Source: Isoetes taiwanensis
Lineage: Eukaryota; Streptophyta; Lycopodiopsida; Isoetales; Isoetaceae
Direction: 5' to 3'
Assembly: GCA_021234155.1 (NCBI GenBank)
Contig: JAJEKV010000050.1
Span: 1,443,675 to 1,507,674 of the forward strand
DNA: 64,000 nt
Below the pieces are notes generated by a model, which saw only the letters and a program-made list of their open reading frames with translations, was not told where the DNA came from and searched no databases. The position numbers and the translations under genes are program-made. Positions 36,070 to 47,726 of the stretch are shown piece after piece (the stretch's first letter is position 1; each line of letters starts with the position of its first letter).

Positions 36070-38660
36070 TGTCCAAGATACGTATTACGTGAAGAGAGGA
36101 TGTAACGCTTTACTGAAGACATATTTTTCCAGAGCATGTCCATGTTAATGTAGAGCTATATCAAGACACAATAGGTAATTTCTTTCTCTCAAGGATTTTT
36201 TCATGACTTCTATTTTAGACCATGATCATGCGGACAATTGATTTCAAGGTAGAATTATGTATTTTGTGGTTTTTTTCCGTTCTTTAGTGGCACTATGTAT
36301 TGCATATGATCTATATGTAGGAAATATGATGTCTTTTCAAAGCCTTTGGTCTTGAGGATTTCAGGCTTTGTAAGGTAGTTCGTTGATTATATCAATGTAG
36401 GCACAAGATCTTATATTGATAGAATAAGATCTTACATTGATTAAATTTTTTTTTTGGAAGATGTAAATTGATGGGTGGACGAGGAAGATCATATTTGCCT
36501 CTCACATTTTTATGTTGAATATGAAGTTAATTGTTGGCGGCTTCAAACAACAAAATGTAGCAGATTAAGGAACCACTGAAAATAACTAAGAAAGGCTTTA
36601 GACCATGGTGACCTACATTTAACACGTTTAAACTTACTGCAGCACTAGCCTTGCTAGTTTAATGCCTTAAAAATCGTATTAATGGTTTAAGGCCCTAAAA
36701 ACCATATTAATATAACATCGTATGCATGACGTTGTTAGAAATCCAACCATCTACGAACCATTTAACCATTTATTAATACCAATCTACTCATGGGGAGACA
36801 AAGATATCTCTAATTCGAGTGTATTTCATAAATTGCATTAATAGATGTATATTGATCGTTAATAATAGGTCCAATTTCATAGGTTTGGAAAGGCAATTAT
36901 TTTATGTCATCGCTTCTTAATCACGCATTACTTCCTTCAGAATACAAGGTGAGAAAACGCAAGTCCAAATTATGCATATGTTTTAAACATGTCACAAGAT
37001 GAATGATGACAGCCATGCGCCTTTGGCCGCTGAGCAAATTTCTTTTGTAATGAATAATGCTTAGTGAAATGTCTTGAGACTATGTAAACAAATAAGAAAC
37101 ATCAAAGTCACAAGCAATTTCTGGGATATGATACCCACATTTTGTCATATATATGCTACAAATGTGTCTAGGAACTGTGTCTAGCAACTATCATGGAGAT
37201 ATAAGTTGGACATATTTCTTCACAACTCCTCATATCTTCTTGATACCTAGTCATCAATGCCATGACCCTACTCATAGCAAACTGAGTGTAAGTAGCTTGA
37301 CTTGTCGACAACCTATAAATTCCATGATCCATAATCCAGCCATAGATCAATACATGCATTATGCTAGCTGTTAAACAAAAGCACCATCAATGTTAAGAAA
37401 TTCATCAACTTCAGTTATCCTAATATGTGACTCATGGAATAGATGCGTTGACTATTCCATGTTTTGGTTCAAATAATGTATCCCCTCCAATACAAAAGCA
37501 TATACAAGAGAAGCAAGCTGGAGGCCTAGATAGCTTCGAAGCCTCTGGCACTTCTTGATCAGGATCATCAGGAATAATAATACTCTAGAGCACAGTAGAT
37601 GGTATATCATCTACATTACAAACATTTCTAAGGAGAAAAAACAAGAATCAAACAAGAAACTATAATGTCAGAAATACCAAAGTGCAGGCTCTGGCTAGCC
37701 CAATCCAATACCAAGAGCAACCTACTGCATCCCAAAACCCTAACATACATCAAGAGAGGACTTTGGCCAGCTCCAAAGCCCATGGATCAACATATAGCAA
37801 GTTTTTGCCATCTCCAAAGAATCCAAATGAAGCCAAAGGCAATTGCATCCAGCTCCAAAGAAGGAAAATTGAAGCACAAGCAACCCTAGCCTTTCCTGAG
37901 CAAAATTAGTCTGATGTTGTCACGTTCTATCCCAAAATAGAAATCCACAAGATATACATGAACATCCTTGCAAGAGCACCCACAAATCAGGCCTGTATCT
38001 AGGATATGCACCATCCAAAATAGGTGCACATCAAAACTCGCTCCAACCCAAATTTGCCTCGAAACCAAAATTCTAAGGGTAGTGTACTACCTTGAATACA
38101 TGCATGCACATACTATAGGTAAGGTAAGGTTTTTTAACGTCTCAAATATAATAACCGCATCAAACTATACACTGCAAACCAGTGGAAAACTGGGGCAACT
38201 CTCTCTACAACTTTTCTAGATTATGTCAAGCATCTTTTAATGACATGTATTTTTTCCCCTCAACAACTTTTTCACACTTGGAGAATTTGTGTCAAAGTAA
38301 TGTAGAGGTGGTACAAAATTCATTGCAGGTAAGTTAGAAAAAGAATGTGATAAAAGTTACTAATTTTTCTCTCTTGATCTCTAGCTAACCACAAAGATAT
38401 AAAGATATCAAGATAGATATCAAATCTTGATTCACCCACCTGTGATCGAAGGATTATCAATGTACATAATAAATATATCAAGTTGTTGATGATTCTCTTT
38501 GCTTCAACTAACAAGCTTATCGAGCGCGGTGTTGACGCTCTTTTCAGGCATTGCCTTCTTTATCAAGGGAACTCCTTTGGGTTTCTGCTAATTATATCTG
38601 ATGCAGTGTGCATGTCGTGTTGGTTCATTAGAGGATTTTCCGCTTCATCCTGACCGTTGG
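36070..38660. other. No recognised gene
   Basis: AT-rich. A minus-strand stretch at about 37,150-37,640 contains 'IPDDPDQEVPEASKLSRPP', which vaguely recalls the linker between integrase and reverse transcriptase in Ty1/copia elements, but no enzymatic motif was found beside it. The A/C-rich patch at 37,640-37,910 is open in two plus frames because of its composition. Confidence 0.35.
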
Positions 38661-38664
38661 TGAA

Positions 38665-38688
38665 GGGAATATGCCACGCCATATTCCC
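38665..38688. repeat. Perfect 9 bp inverted repeat (hairpin)
   Basis: 'gggaatatg', a 6-base spacer 'ccacgc', then 'catattccc'. A second hairpin, 'atggggt-caa-accccat', lies 35 bp further on at 38,723-38,739. Neither is attached to a recognised gene. Confidence 0.7.
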
Positions 38689-38976
38689 TCTCTAAGAACT
38701 ACAACCATTGAGCAAAATAAAGATGGGGTCAAACCCCATTTCCCACCTCAGCACGTGGTTTTCAAACTATAATAGAAGTCAATCTATGCTATATAGTCGA
38801 CCTACCACAGCAATTGAAATGCAACAACACATACAAACAGCACGATTTGCCCTATCAGATCCTCTTTGTCATTCACAAATACATGCTCATCCACATATAC
38901 TGCATGTAGCCATAAGAACCTGAAATCAGACAAAACAAAGAGCAATGCAGTTACCCACATGCCAACATCATGCAGT

Positions 38977-39024
38977 TTCAGCAAAACAATTGGGGATGAT
39001 TCAGCAAAACAATTGGAGATTTGA
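38977..39024. repeat. 24 bp tandem duplication
   Basis: 'ttcagcaaaacaattgg' followed by 'ggatga' or 'agat' occurs twice in a row, at 38,977 and about 39,000. Confidence 0.8.
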
Positions 39025-39222
39025 ACCCCCTGCCATGAGACGGCAGTACCAATGCCTTGCTATGAAAAACAACGAACACTGTTGCAATTCCCAAAATCAT
39101 CACTATTGCAACAACAAAAGAAGGACTACTGTGGCAAAAAAAATCTAGAAAGAAAATGTCTACATCACCCTGCTCATCTGATACTCTGCTTCCTCACGTC
39201 TTGCTACATGTCGGATCCCCCA

Positions 39223-39282
39223 GTGCAAGAATCACGGAAGATGCAAGAAGAATCACGGAAGATGCAAAAAGAATCACGCAAG
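39223..39282. repeat. 21 bp tandem repeat, about 3 units
   Basis: Units of the form 'atgcaagaagaatcacggaag' occupy 39,241-39,261 and 39,262-39,282, with a shorter unit before them. A plus-strand frame of 146 codons (39,052-39,492) runs through it and reads the 21 bp as a heptad 'QEESRKM', but shows no recognisable domain around it. Confidence 0.8.
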
Positions 39283-40963
39283 AATCTCGCTCTGCCAGAT
39301 TTGGGAAGGGGTTTTAATTCCGGTGACCGGCACAGAGGTATTGAAGCATTCTCTAAGCCTCACAATGCGGGAGTCCTTCGCAGTTCAAATATGGACTCAT
39401 CGGAGCTTTGCAGATCTGCCTTATACAAAAACTCTGTTTCTGTTGGCAAAAATCCGGCTTGGGCTGAAATCGAAAGAGCCAATTCTGTCTAACCTGGTTA
39501 GAATCGACATTGGCTCTTCTACATTCTGTCTAACTCTGTTTCTTGGCAGAACCCCACCGCCATGCCCTGTGCCCTAAATAGAAACCCTAAATTGCATGAA
39601 AACTTCTAAAATAAACAAATCACAAGACCTTAACAACCTAGCCCTCAAGTTTTAATGCTGAGATCAGATCTCAGCTGTTGGTTGCAATGGTGTTACCCAC
39701 TAGTAACACATTAAAAAGCGCATAAACACCTAGTTTGTTATGAGAAATGGCCTCAAACACCTAGCTTGTTATGAAAACCACCATAAAACCACTACAAAAC
39801 CACTATAAAACTCTCGCCCAAAGAGTTAAGGCATGATAACTCTTCTGTAATTCGTCTTATGCCCTACTATAATAACTCTGCCTACGCCTTATTTGTTATA
39901 ATAGGCACAACACCTCATTCCAAGGTGTTATCCCTCTCTAGCAAAACCCAAAACCATATTTCCTATTATCTATAGTAATACTATTTTGGCATACTTATAC
40001 TTACAAAACCATATAAAACCTATAATAATTTACAAGCTTCAACAACAATCAGAAAAATAATGCATTTAGACCCTTTTTCCACTAAGTAAGATGCATAAAA
40101 ATATTACCGTCGTACAAACTCCACATTCCACGCCATGTCTCATAAAACCTTCCCTAATTAATTTTACGCGACATATGTCCTTAATATATAAGACACCTCT
40201 TATATTTTTGCTTTTCCACTATATAAAGACACCTTCTATATTTTGCTTCCACTCGCGATAAAAACAACAAAGAACAACAAGAACATTTAAGATAAAAACT
40301 AAGAACAACAAGAACAAGAAGATCCATGTGAGAAATCAAAGTAACTGAAATGAATTGCTAAAATGGGAAGAATGGCCTTCTGATTGAAGAACATTAATGC
40401 AGAAGAAAAAGCTCCGAATTTCCGATTTACGTAACCTGCGACCAAATGTTTTATCACCGTGAACGCCCAAAATGACATGCCTTAAGAAACTAAGCAGTTG
40501 GCTTAAGAATCTAAGATGCCATAAGTGTCTCGGCTTCTCACCTCACGCTGACCAAGTAGAATCGACCAAGTGTACCCAATCTCGGACCCTCTTCACCAAA
40601 TTCGACCTTTCGATTGACCACAGTGTCTCTTCGTGATTCCAAGGTGGAGTTTCTGATTCTGTGGAGTTTCATGATTGGGTAAAAGGATACAACCCAACCA
40701 TTCCCTTCCCCTGGCCCGCTTTTTTCTCTCCCTTTTTTTTCATGACATCCCAAGCTTTAAAGAATGTCTCGGATTGATGGGGGTTCACGTCTTTATTTCA
40801 GAATGGGTACCTAAGAAAATAAGACTTCAAAGTTGTATCTACCAAGATAATGCGATACACGCCTTTTAAAAGTTCCAATGAAAAAGCCTAGCTTGTCTTG
40901 TATGCTTTCATGGGCCCAATAGTATTTTGATGTATATTACGAGTGTCGTGGAAAAGAGCCTTA

Positions 40964-41335
40964 GGGTGATTTTCGACTATAGTCATAAAATAAGACTGGG
41001 CTACATTGAGATTCCAAATCAAAAACACACACATGAATCAAGCTGTTTTTCCACTATAGCGGTCATAAAATAAAGCATAATTATTAAAATGCTAATAAGA
41101 ACCCAAAAAAAATAAGACATGTCTTATTTTAATGATATTTTAACATATAGATTAATCAAGCCTTTATTTTATACCGGGACCCTCCTAAGATAAAATAAGA
41201 CTCCATTCCCCTTTAAAAGGAGCAACCCACATTGCCTTATTTTAAACACTAGAAAGTCCATTTCTTCTTTTATTCACATATGTGGCCCAATAGAAATGAC
41301 TAACATTTGAGACACCACCTAGTGGAAAATCACCC
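40964..41335. mobile_element. MITE with 11 bp perfect inverted ends and TA flanks
   Basis: The left end reads GGGTGATTTTC followed by 'gACTA'. The reverse complement of the right end reads GGGTGATTTTC followed by 'cACTA', giving about 16 bp with one mismatch. TA flanks both ends (40,962-40,963 and 41,336-41,337), like a Tc1/mariner-type target duplication. The 372 bp body has no coding capacity and contains repeated 'cataaaataaga' words. The subterminal block 'ttttc.actatag..gtcataaaataa' is repeated about 75 bp further in (near 41,043). It lies about 600 bp downstream of the stop codon of the enoyl-CoA isomerase gene. Confidence 0.72.
41109..41130. repeat. 22 bp perfect palindrome inside the MITE
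   Basis: The sequence 'aaaataagacatgtcttatt' plus 'tt' equals its own reverse complement, with the centre between 41,119 and 41,120. It sits near the middle of the MITE and shares the 'taaaataagac' word found elsewhere in that element. Confidence 0.9.
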
Positions 41336-41445
41336 TAGTCGAGATCCATCATGACGTTAATGCCCGGCATTTAGCGTACAAGCCAATCAAATGAACAGAT
41401 TGTAATCTTTCCTGAGTTGTACCGCGGATTCCACTAGCACCCGCA

Positions 41446-41832
41446 CTAGGTTTGGGAAGATGATGTGAGCATCCCAAGCGCAGGCTGTGGAAGAGATAAT
41501 TCGCGATTAACCTGTCGTGGAATTGTCCCCATAATTTGGTAGGAAGGAACTGCTTCATGATCAAGATCTTTACACGCCATTTCACTCAAATCCGATTTAC
41601 CACACCCATTTAGTTTCAGCCCACCTGAAATTGTTGCAAAGGAATCAACGCTAAATGCAAGAGCTAGGTTTTTAATAGAGGCAGTTTTGGTGAAACAGCG
41701 AACTGCCCCTTCCCGCAGTGAAATCTCACCCTTATATGACATCTTACACAAACAATTCCACTTGGCATTGTATGATTCGTTGTGGGAGGCAGAATTGTAT
41801 AAACCAAAACTTTCATAATCAAAACTTTTCAT
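41446..41832 (-). CDS. 128-codon frame in the 3' flank of the isomerase gene
   Basis: The frame starts about 110 bp downstream of the isomerase stop codon on the same strand. Its translation ('GEISLREGAVRCFTKTASIK', 'ATISGGLKLNGCGKSDLSEM') matches no family I recognise. It may lie in the 3' untranslated region of the isomerase transcript or be an alternative 3' exon. Its length and closeness make it worth recording, but no independent promoter or splice evidence supports a separate gene. Confidence 0.2.
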   Translation of the reverse strand: MKSFDYESFGLYNSASHNESYNAKWNCLCKMSYKGEISLREGAVRCFTKTASIKNLALAFSVDSFATISGGLKLNGCGKSDLSEMACKDLDHEAVPSYQIMGTIPRQVNRELSLPQPALGMLTSSSQT

Positions 41833-41942
41833 AAGTGTTAATTAGGTTGCACTTCGTGTAAAAGAAAGATACAATTTAGGATATAATGGCAATTATAATA
41901 ATTGGTAGTTACTCAAACGTAAAATGGAATCCAGGTAAGGCC

Positions 41943-44900
41943 CTATAATTTGCTTAACTTGATACCGGGTGGAGGACCATACCCCCCAGATTGAAGCTCT
42001 TTAATTTCAGACTTGAACATTTCGAGCTGCACGGAACGAAAAGGGTTACGAAAATGCACAAAAAGGCGTGCAAGATGAACTTCGAAATTTATACCACGTC
42101 CTATCTCCAGTACCTTAAGTGCTTTATAAACTAACCGGTCATACTTCTTTAGAGCCAGAGCAGTGGCTGGAAGAAAATAGCACATTATACCACATCAAAA
42201 AAGATTCATGACCATACGTTAAAAAATATCACTTAATCCCCCATCTTCAGTTGCATTCACCTTTCTTATGTGCAGCTTCTTGTGTCAAAAGTGCATTTGG
42301 AAATGTGGCCTCGATAAATCCTGCTTCTTCTGCCGTCTTACCTGTAAACCTGTGTCTGCAAAGACAAAATTTGAAGATACTCTTAGAAGCCTAACTAAGT
42401 CAACCTAGATCCCTGTAACATTAATGGGCTACCCAGAAAGCACTGCCTTATGGTAAGCATTGACGGCCATTTTACACTTAACCACAGCATTCATTCCTGG
42501 TGTTAAATGCATCTTGTTGTCAATCTGTAACAGAATTGGTAAATGTATCAACATAAAGTTTCATGCGTTAAGTTGCATAGACCTAGTAGAAGGAAAAGTC
42601 CTTCTAACCTCATTCATAAATATGAACCCTTTGTCATTGCGCATGACACGATAGTCATGAGCTAGTGCAAACATGCACCCTCCTGCAGTAGCATGACCAC
42701 TGTAAAAAAATTGTACCCCAGTTTATTTATTTCCCAAATGCAAGCACCATTTATTTTGCACGTCCTATAACGAGTTAGAGACAAACCATATTGCTGCAAC
42801 TGTGGGGATCGGAAAACAAAGCATCCTCTCAAGAAGAGTGTGAAAGTGACCACAAAGCAACTGCAAGTAAGCCACTTTATCATTCTACAATTTTCTGATA
42901 TTACTTCATAGTAAAACCGTCTAGCAAATGCAAAATAAACTGCACTGCTATCCCACTATATTCTCTGTTACAACTTCATAAGCAGTTACGAATCATACTA
43001 ACTTGGAGGTTGCCAGACTTCATTGCAGCGAACTTTAGATCAAGACCATTTGAGAAAAACCTCCCCTGCAATCTTAAAACCATTCATGCATTACCATGCC
43101 GGATTTGTCATTATCCTGCCATAAGTGTGCTTAATCATGGTCTATGTTTAGTAGTAAGTTCTTTCAAAACCGTACCTCATTTGTTATTACTAACGCTGCC
43201 GCACCTGCATCACTTTCCACCTGCAAATTGTGGTACTTTATCAACCCGTTACTAAGCAAAATCATAAACAAAAGCATAGGGTAGTAATGAAAGCACATAT
43301 AGCACAAGAAAAACATGTGCACCAGCTTCTAATCATTTCTCAATGGTAGGGGAATTCATAATCTAGAGGGGGCAGACCCCATTAAGCCTGTTAGCCTCCA
43401 TAGATGACAAATTCAGTATCCTACACAAATCACTAACATATAGATCGCATCCATGTCAACCACAAACGTCTATTTCAAATTCAGGGAAGAATACACAATA
43501 CCTGATCAAGAGCTGCATGGATTGAAGCAATCGTCTTTGGACAAAACCTGTTCTCATGCAGCATATAGTAAACTAGTATTAAAGGCGAGATACACAGTGC
43601 ATTCATCAATTAAGAGCTCCCATTAACATAGAAAGTGTTCATGAATGCCTCAATACATTAAGCGCTTATCAGTACCATCTTCAGATGCTTCTACACAATA
43701 TGTTTCCCCACCAGGGACCAGAATGGCGATATGTAGAATCCCTTAAAGACTATGCCCAGCATACTGAGTTAGGACTACGGCAAGTTCTTCTCATTCATCT
43801 GATTGAACTTTCTGGCGATATTCCTTTTCCCTGTTGAACTCTTTTGTCATCGGTTTGAAAATATGGCTATTTCGCAAAGCAAATTGTGCACTTTTTCCTA
43901 AGCCCTCATTTGGCTAATTGTTTTAGTAATTCTTACATGCTATAAAGAAGTTCACGAGTGGAGTTTGCGTGGTAGTTATCTAAAACGGCAACAGCATTTT
44001 CTTTTCATTATCCTGACAAAAAACCCAGCTGCATTTCATGTCAAATTCAGTCTGATTTTGCATTTCTTCCTTGCTATGCTGCTGACTTAGATCATTTGGA
44101 GAGCACTGCTCCCATCTGATCAGAGATATTGACATTAGGAATGGAATGGAGTAGGACCATGTTATAATGTATGCCACTTGCATAAAAAAGTTTGTCTTGC
44201 ACCAAGTCACGAATTCTCATGTGCTATACACTTATTTTGCACATAAGCTTTCAAGCATGAGCTGCAAGAACCAAAGAAATCTCATACTTACATAGAAACC
44301 CATCAATGGGAACATGGAAAGCATTGGTTCTATGACGCCGCCATGATGATAAACAACAAAAATCTACTGCATTCTCATTGTTCATTTTATGGGCTATCTT
44401 TGCAGTATACACTGGCTGGCTTCTTTGCCACTCCTCACTTTAATTTGGGTAAACCCCTATTGAGTATCTAGTGCTTGAAATTTGATGCTCCACTTTTCTG
44501 TTCTAAATGATTGAAATCCCTCCTGTTCATTGTGATTCTGTATTCATTCATTTCATCTTGACTCCTTTATTCGATTGATAACGCATTTGCATTCAGTATA
44601 AAGTTTTACTCTTAAATTACTTCCAGCAAACTGCAAACACATATATGTTTAATTGGGCAATGAGTTTTACAGATTGCGATGCCACAGGTGTTACAGTTAT
44701 CACTCCAGAAATTATATATCATAGCTTATTCATAGCTTCTGACACCTGAAATTACAGTTATCACTCCAGAGATTATATATCTCAGCTTATTCATAGTTTC
44801 TGACACCTGAAATGAGTCGATTTTCTGGGGCAAAAAAAGGGGGGGGAGAACGTTTCAAGCAAACCTAATTTGATTTGCAAAAGAAAAGACAATTCTTGCA

Positions 44901-45034
44901 TGCAAAACGGGGAAAAATGGAAAACAAATGAAGAGACAAATGGTTAAAAACCTGTGTTCGCCTTCTCCTGAAAAAGTGAGGATGTAAACGCCGTGATCGA
45001 GTGCCTTGATTTCCATAAAAGGCTTCTCTTCCAT
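41943..45034 (-). CDS. ECI: Peroxisomal delta3,delta2-enoyl-CoA isomerase-like protein, nine exons
   Basis: Nine exons join without a frame break into 270 residues: 45,034-44,952; 43,547-43,502; 43,220-43,176; 43,065-43,003; 42,860-42,787; 42,699-42,609; 42,524-42,433; 42,355-42,261; 42,166-41,943. All eight introns (1,404, 281, 110, 142, 87, 84, 77 and 94 nt) are GT-AG. It belongs to the crotonase superfamily. The two oxyanion-hole segments are visible as 'GRFFSNGLDL' (residues 59-68) and 'GHATAGG' (105-111), followed by 'HDYRVMRNDKGF'. Glu134 in 'MNEID' stands at the usual catalytic acid position of plant ECI proteins. The C-terminus is SKL, a canonical PTS1 peroxisome signal. The family moves double bonds in unsaturated fatty acyl-CoAs for beta-oxidation, and plant members also act in indole-butyric acid metabolism. 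The start 'gcATGG' has good context. An enoyl-CoA hydratase role cannot be fully excluded, and the C-terminal ~70 residues are less typical. Confidence 0.93.
44691..44812. repeat. 61 bp tandem duplication in intron 1 of the isomerase gene
   Basis: Two copies, starting at 44,691 and 44,752, share 'ttacagttatcactccaga' and 'cagcttattcatag' with only a few mismatches. A G7 run lies just downstream on the plus strand. It is intronic and not expected to affect the protein. Confidence 0.9.
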
Positions 45035-45451
45035 GCTGCTACAGGAGAAGGCAAAGGCGCCTTGTTGCTGAGAGTATAAGATTGATGGGTTTCATCATTG
45101 CACAAAGGGATCCTCAATTTCCAATAATAGAACCACCATTGATAAATTTCTCTCGGTCCATTAAATATCCAAACTACTCTATGAATTAGACCTTGAGGAA
45201 GATAAGGCATAGTGGTTTTTTAAGGAAATTATTATTGTTGAACCTTCATGTGATTCAGAAAGGTAGAGAAGACATAAGAAAGGGATGGCTACCTTTACAA
45301 ACCTTGTCTATAAGTGACATGTTAATGTACAATCAAAGAAAGACAACCTATTTCCTTGATCTGTTTTGCTTCCTTAATATGACTACCAAATCATGTAAAG
45401 ATATGTAAAGGTGAAGGGAGAAAAGCTTTTATTTTTATTTTCTTGTGATAT

Positions 45452-45590
45452 CCTAGTGGTTAGACCTCTATCATTTGCTTGTTCAACCCCACTGGTTATG
45501 GTTGGCTAGGAAGTTTTTTTTCCCCCCTAGTGGTTAGACCTCTACCATTTGCTCATTACACCCCACCTGGTTACTATTGGCTAGAAGAAG
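45452..45590. repeat. 74 bp tandem duplication
   Basis: 'cctagtggttagacctcta' followed by 'catttgct' and '..ggttggctag' occurs from 45,452 and again from 45,526. It lies between the 5' end of the isomerase gene and the second LINE, with no gene recognised in that interval (45,040-46,200). Confidence 0.85.
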
Positions 45591-46218
45591 TAGGAGAGTT
45601 GGTGCGTGTGTTCCTTACATGCATAACGCCTACCCTTGGAAGCCTAACCCGAGGTACAAGAATTCCTTGAATTCTAGCATGTCCACGTGCCTACCATGCC
45701 ATGCAAAAAATAACATGGCACAATGCCTGCACCTAGATTTCATATTTTTGAATCCTGTGGCTAAGGAAATTAGAAATTCTAGTGAAAATCTCATTGACTA
45801 TGCCGGATCTCACTTCTTCTCTTCTCTGCCAGATTAAATATGTAGTCATAGGCACACCTTTGGATAAAGCATGAATGACTATGGCAAGTGAAAGCATGAT
45901 TGTAAGGGGAGGCATGATCTTCTATTAAGTTTCTTGAACCCGTCATTTGTATTCCTACCATCATAGCTGACAAACCGTGATCTAAAGGTAGACACTGACC
46001 TCGACAATGTATATAGTGTCAGAGTTGTAAGACTAAGTAAATGAGGCACAGCCTGGAACATTCAAACGCCTTCTATTCATATGAGGGTTTTAGCGCATGA
46101 GGTTCACACGAGAGGTAACGTATTATAGATTAGACCTGATATGCACATGATACTTTTAAGGTTCTGTTCAGTTGTATCCTTGATCTTGAACTCCACCTTG
46201 AGGAGGAGCATTTTCAAA

Positions 46219-47200
46219 AGATTTTTTTTTTTTTTAATTGGAGGACGTCAGACCTTATTTAATCAAAGAGTCAAATACAAGTATAAGTGCAAAGACAGGA
46301 ATAAATTCAAGCTTACAAGGAGACTCACAAGTGAAGGAATCATTTAAGCATAAGAGCCGCACATCCAAATATATATTCCTCAAAAAATCAATCGCCTTCT
46401 TATGAGGGGCAAGTGAATAGCAACAATGGTAAGGACTTAGCAATGTGACTTGAGCTTCATGGAGAAAACACTAAGTATCTAACACATCCAAAACCTTTGA
46501 AGATTACTACCTTTTGTCTTCCGTGATAAAGGAAAAAAACAACCATCCTCGGCCAAGTAAGATGAAAAAGTCCCGCTTTGTAACTCCATCCAAGTACTTG
46601 ATACCCGTTTGAGCACTTGTTGACTTGTTAATGAAACTTGAGAGTACCAAACCAACCTACAATTGCCCGGTATTTTGTCACACTTAAAAAAAAACAATGC
46701 TCAATGGTCTCGACTCACGCTTTGCATACATGACACCGACTGGATATTCTAGGTTAAGCTTGTGGACCCACATTAACCTCAAGACATCTATGAAGAATCT
46801 CAAGTACCAAAGAACCGGCCACTCTTGTATGAAGTAGCTATCCCATGCCCAAGGCCACTGGCTGAAGAGGGAAGGAGTTGAAGGCCACTTTTAGAGGAGG
46901 AAGAACATCGACGCTAACAACTTATACATAGAGTTCACAAGTTTGCACTCAACCTCCTCATGACAAACCCATACCAAAATATCTTCTTTGGTGTGGGAAG
47001 AATAGGTTGTAGATAGCCAACAACATTTTGCCAAAAAGCTCTATCCCATCAGCCCAACAAAACTTTAACTCAAATGCCTCCCATGACAATAGCCGCCCGA
47101 AATATACCATATGCTAAATTGTTAAGTTTCCTCGGCCATTTTTGACATCATTTGAACAATGCGTACTATAACCTAAAAGTGGTGCATTGTCCGCTGTGAC
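46219..47200 (-). mobile_element. LINE 3' fragment with poly(A) tail
   Basis: A T14 run on the plus strand at about 46,219-46,236 is a poly(A) tail on the minus strand. Upstream of it, minus-strand frames read 'RCHVCKA', then 'VETIEHCFF', matching the C-x2-C ... E-H-x3-(C) knuckle that follows LINE reverse transcriptases; the second half is split by a frame change near 46,685-46,700. About 1 kb remains. The 5' side abuts an LTR fragment at about 47,210, so the LINE is either 5'-truncated or cut by the neighbouring elements. It belongs to a different LINE group from the element at 12,667-17,100, which ends in a simple repeat rather than poly(A). Confidence 0.72.
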
Positions 47201-47209
47201 CAACAAGGT

Positions 47210-47726
47210 GCATTCAACTATAATTGTTACCCTTCCCGCTGAAGGTGTTCTGCAAAACCTTCAACCTCGCGTTGGTTTAGAACCTCCGTGCTGCTTGAGG
47301 CAACCACTCGAGTGCAAAATTCCAAAAATGGTGCAATAAAGTTCACTAGGAGTATGTTTCCCAAGGCAAAAGTCCGGCTTTCACAAAATAACTGCGTAAA
47401 ATGATCTATCAAGCTATGGATATGGATCTTCCTCAAGATGTCAACACTTGACAATGGTAACAGTTGTAAAATCTCAGCGTTCCGAGTAGGTTAGGTAGGC
47501 CAAAATTGGGACATCATCAATCTGGCCAATTTTTGGTCAATATCCCCGCGAGCAAAAATTTGGAACTCTATATTGGCAAGGAATTTTCCGGGAGCGGCCA
47601 ACTCTATTCCGCTTCGTGATTTGTCCAAGACAATAAGGGCCAAGTCTTTTTGACAAGGAAACCTTTAATTTTTCGACCATTTCTGCCTAAGACTATAAAA
47701 AAAATGAACAAGCCAATTAGATGCAG
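47210..47726 (-). mobile_element. Partial LTR of the gypsy family
   Basis: This segment matches about 48,250-48,720 and 56,645-57,120, that is, an inner part of the LTRs described below. Shared text includes 'aaccttcaacctcg', 'ttcactaggagtatg', 'taggttaggtaggc' and 'ggcaaggaattttcc'. It then joins directly to the terminal bases of a full LTR at 47,727. The simplest reading is that one family member inserted into the LTR of another and that the outer part of the older LTR was lost. Confidence 0.75.

Noticed and set aside
37150-37640. Ty1/copia remnant on the minus strand
   Set aside because: Only a Pro/Glu/Asp-rich linker-like phrase was seen; no integrase, reverse transcriptase or RNase H motif could be found beside it.
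43980-44210. 76-codon minus-strand frame as an extra exon of the isomerase gene
   Set aside because: It sits inside intron 1, and the exons on either side join perfectly in frame without it.
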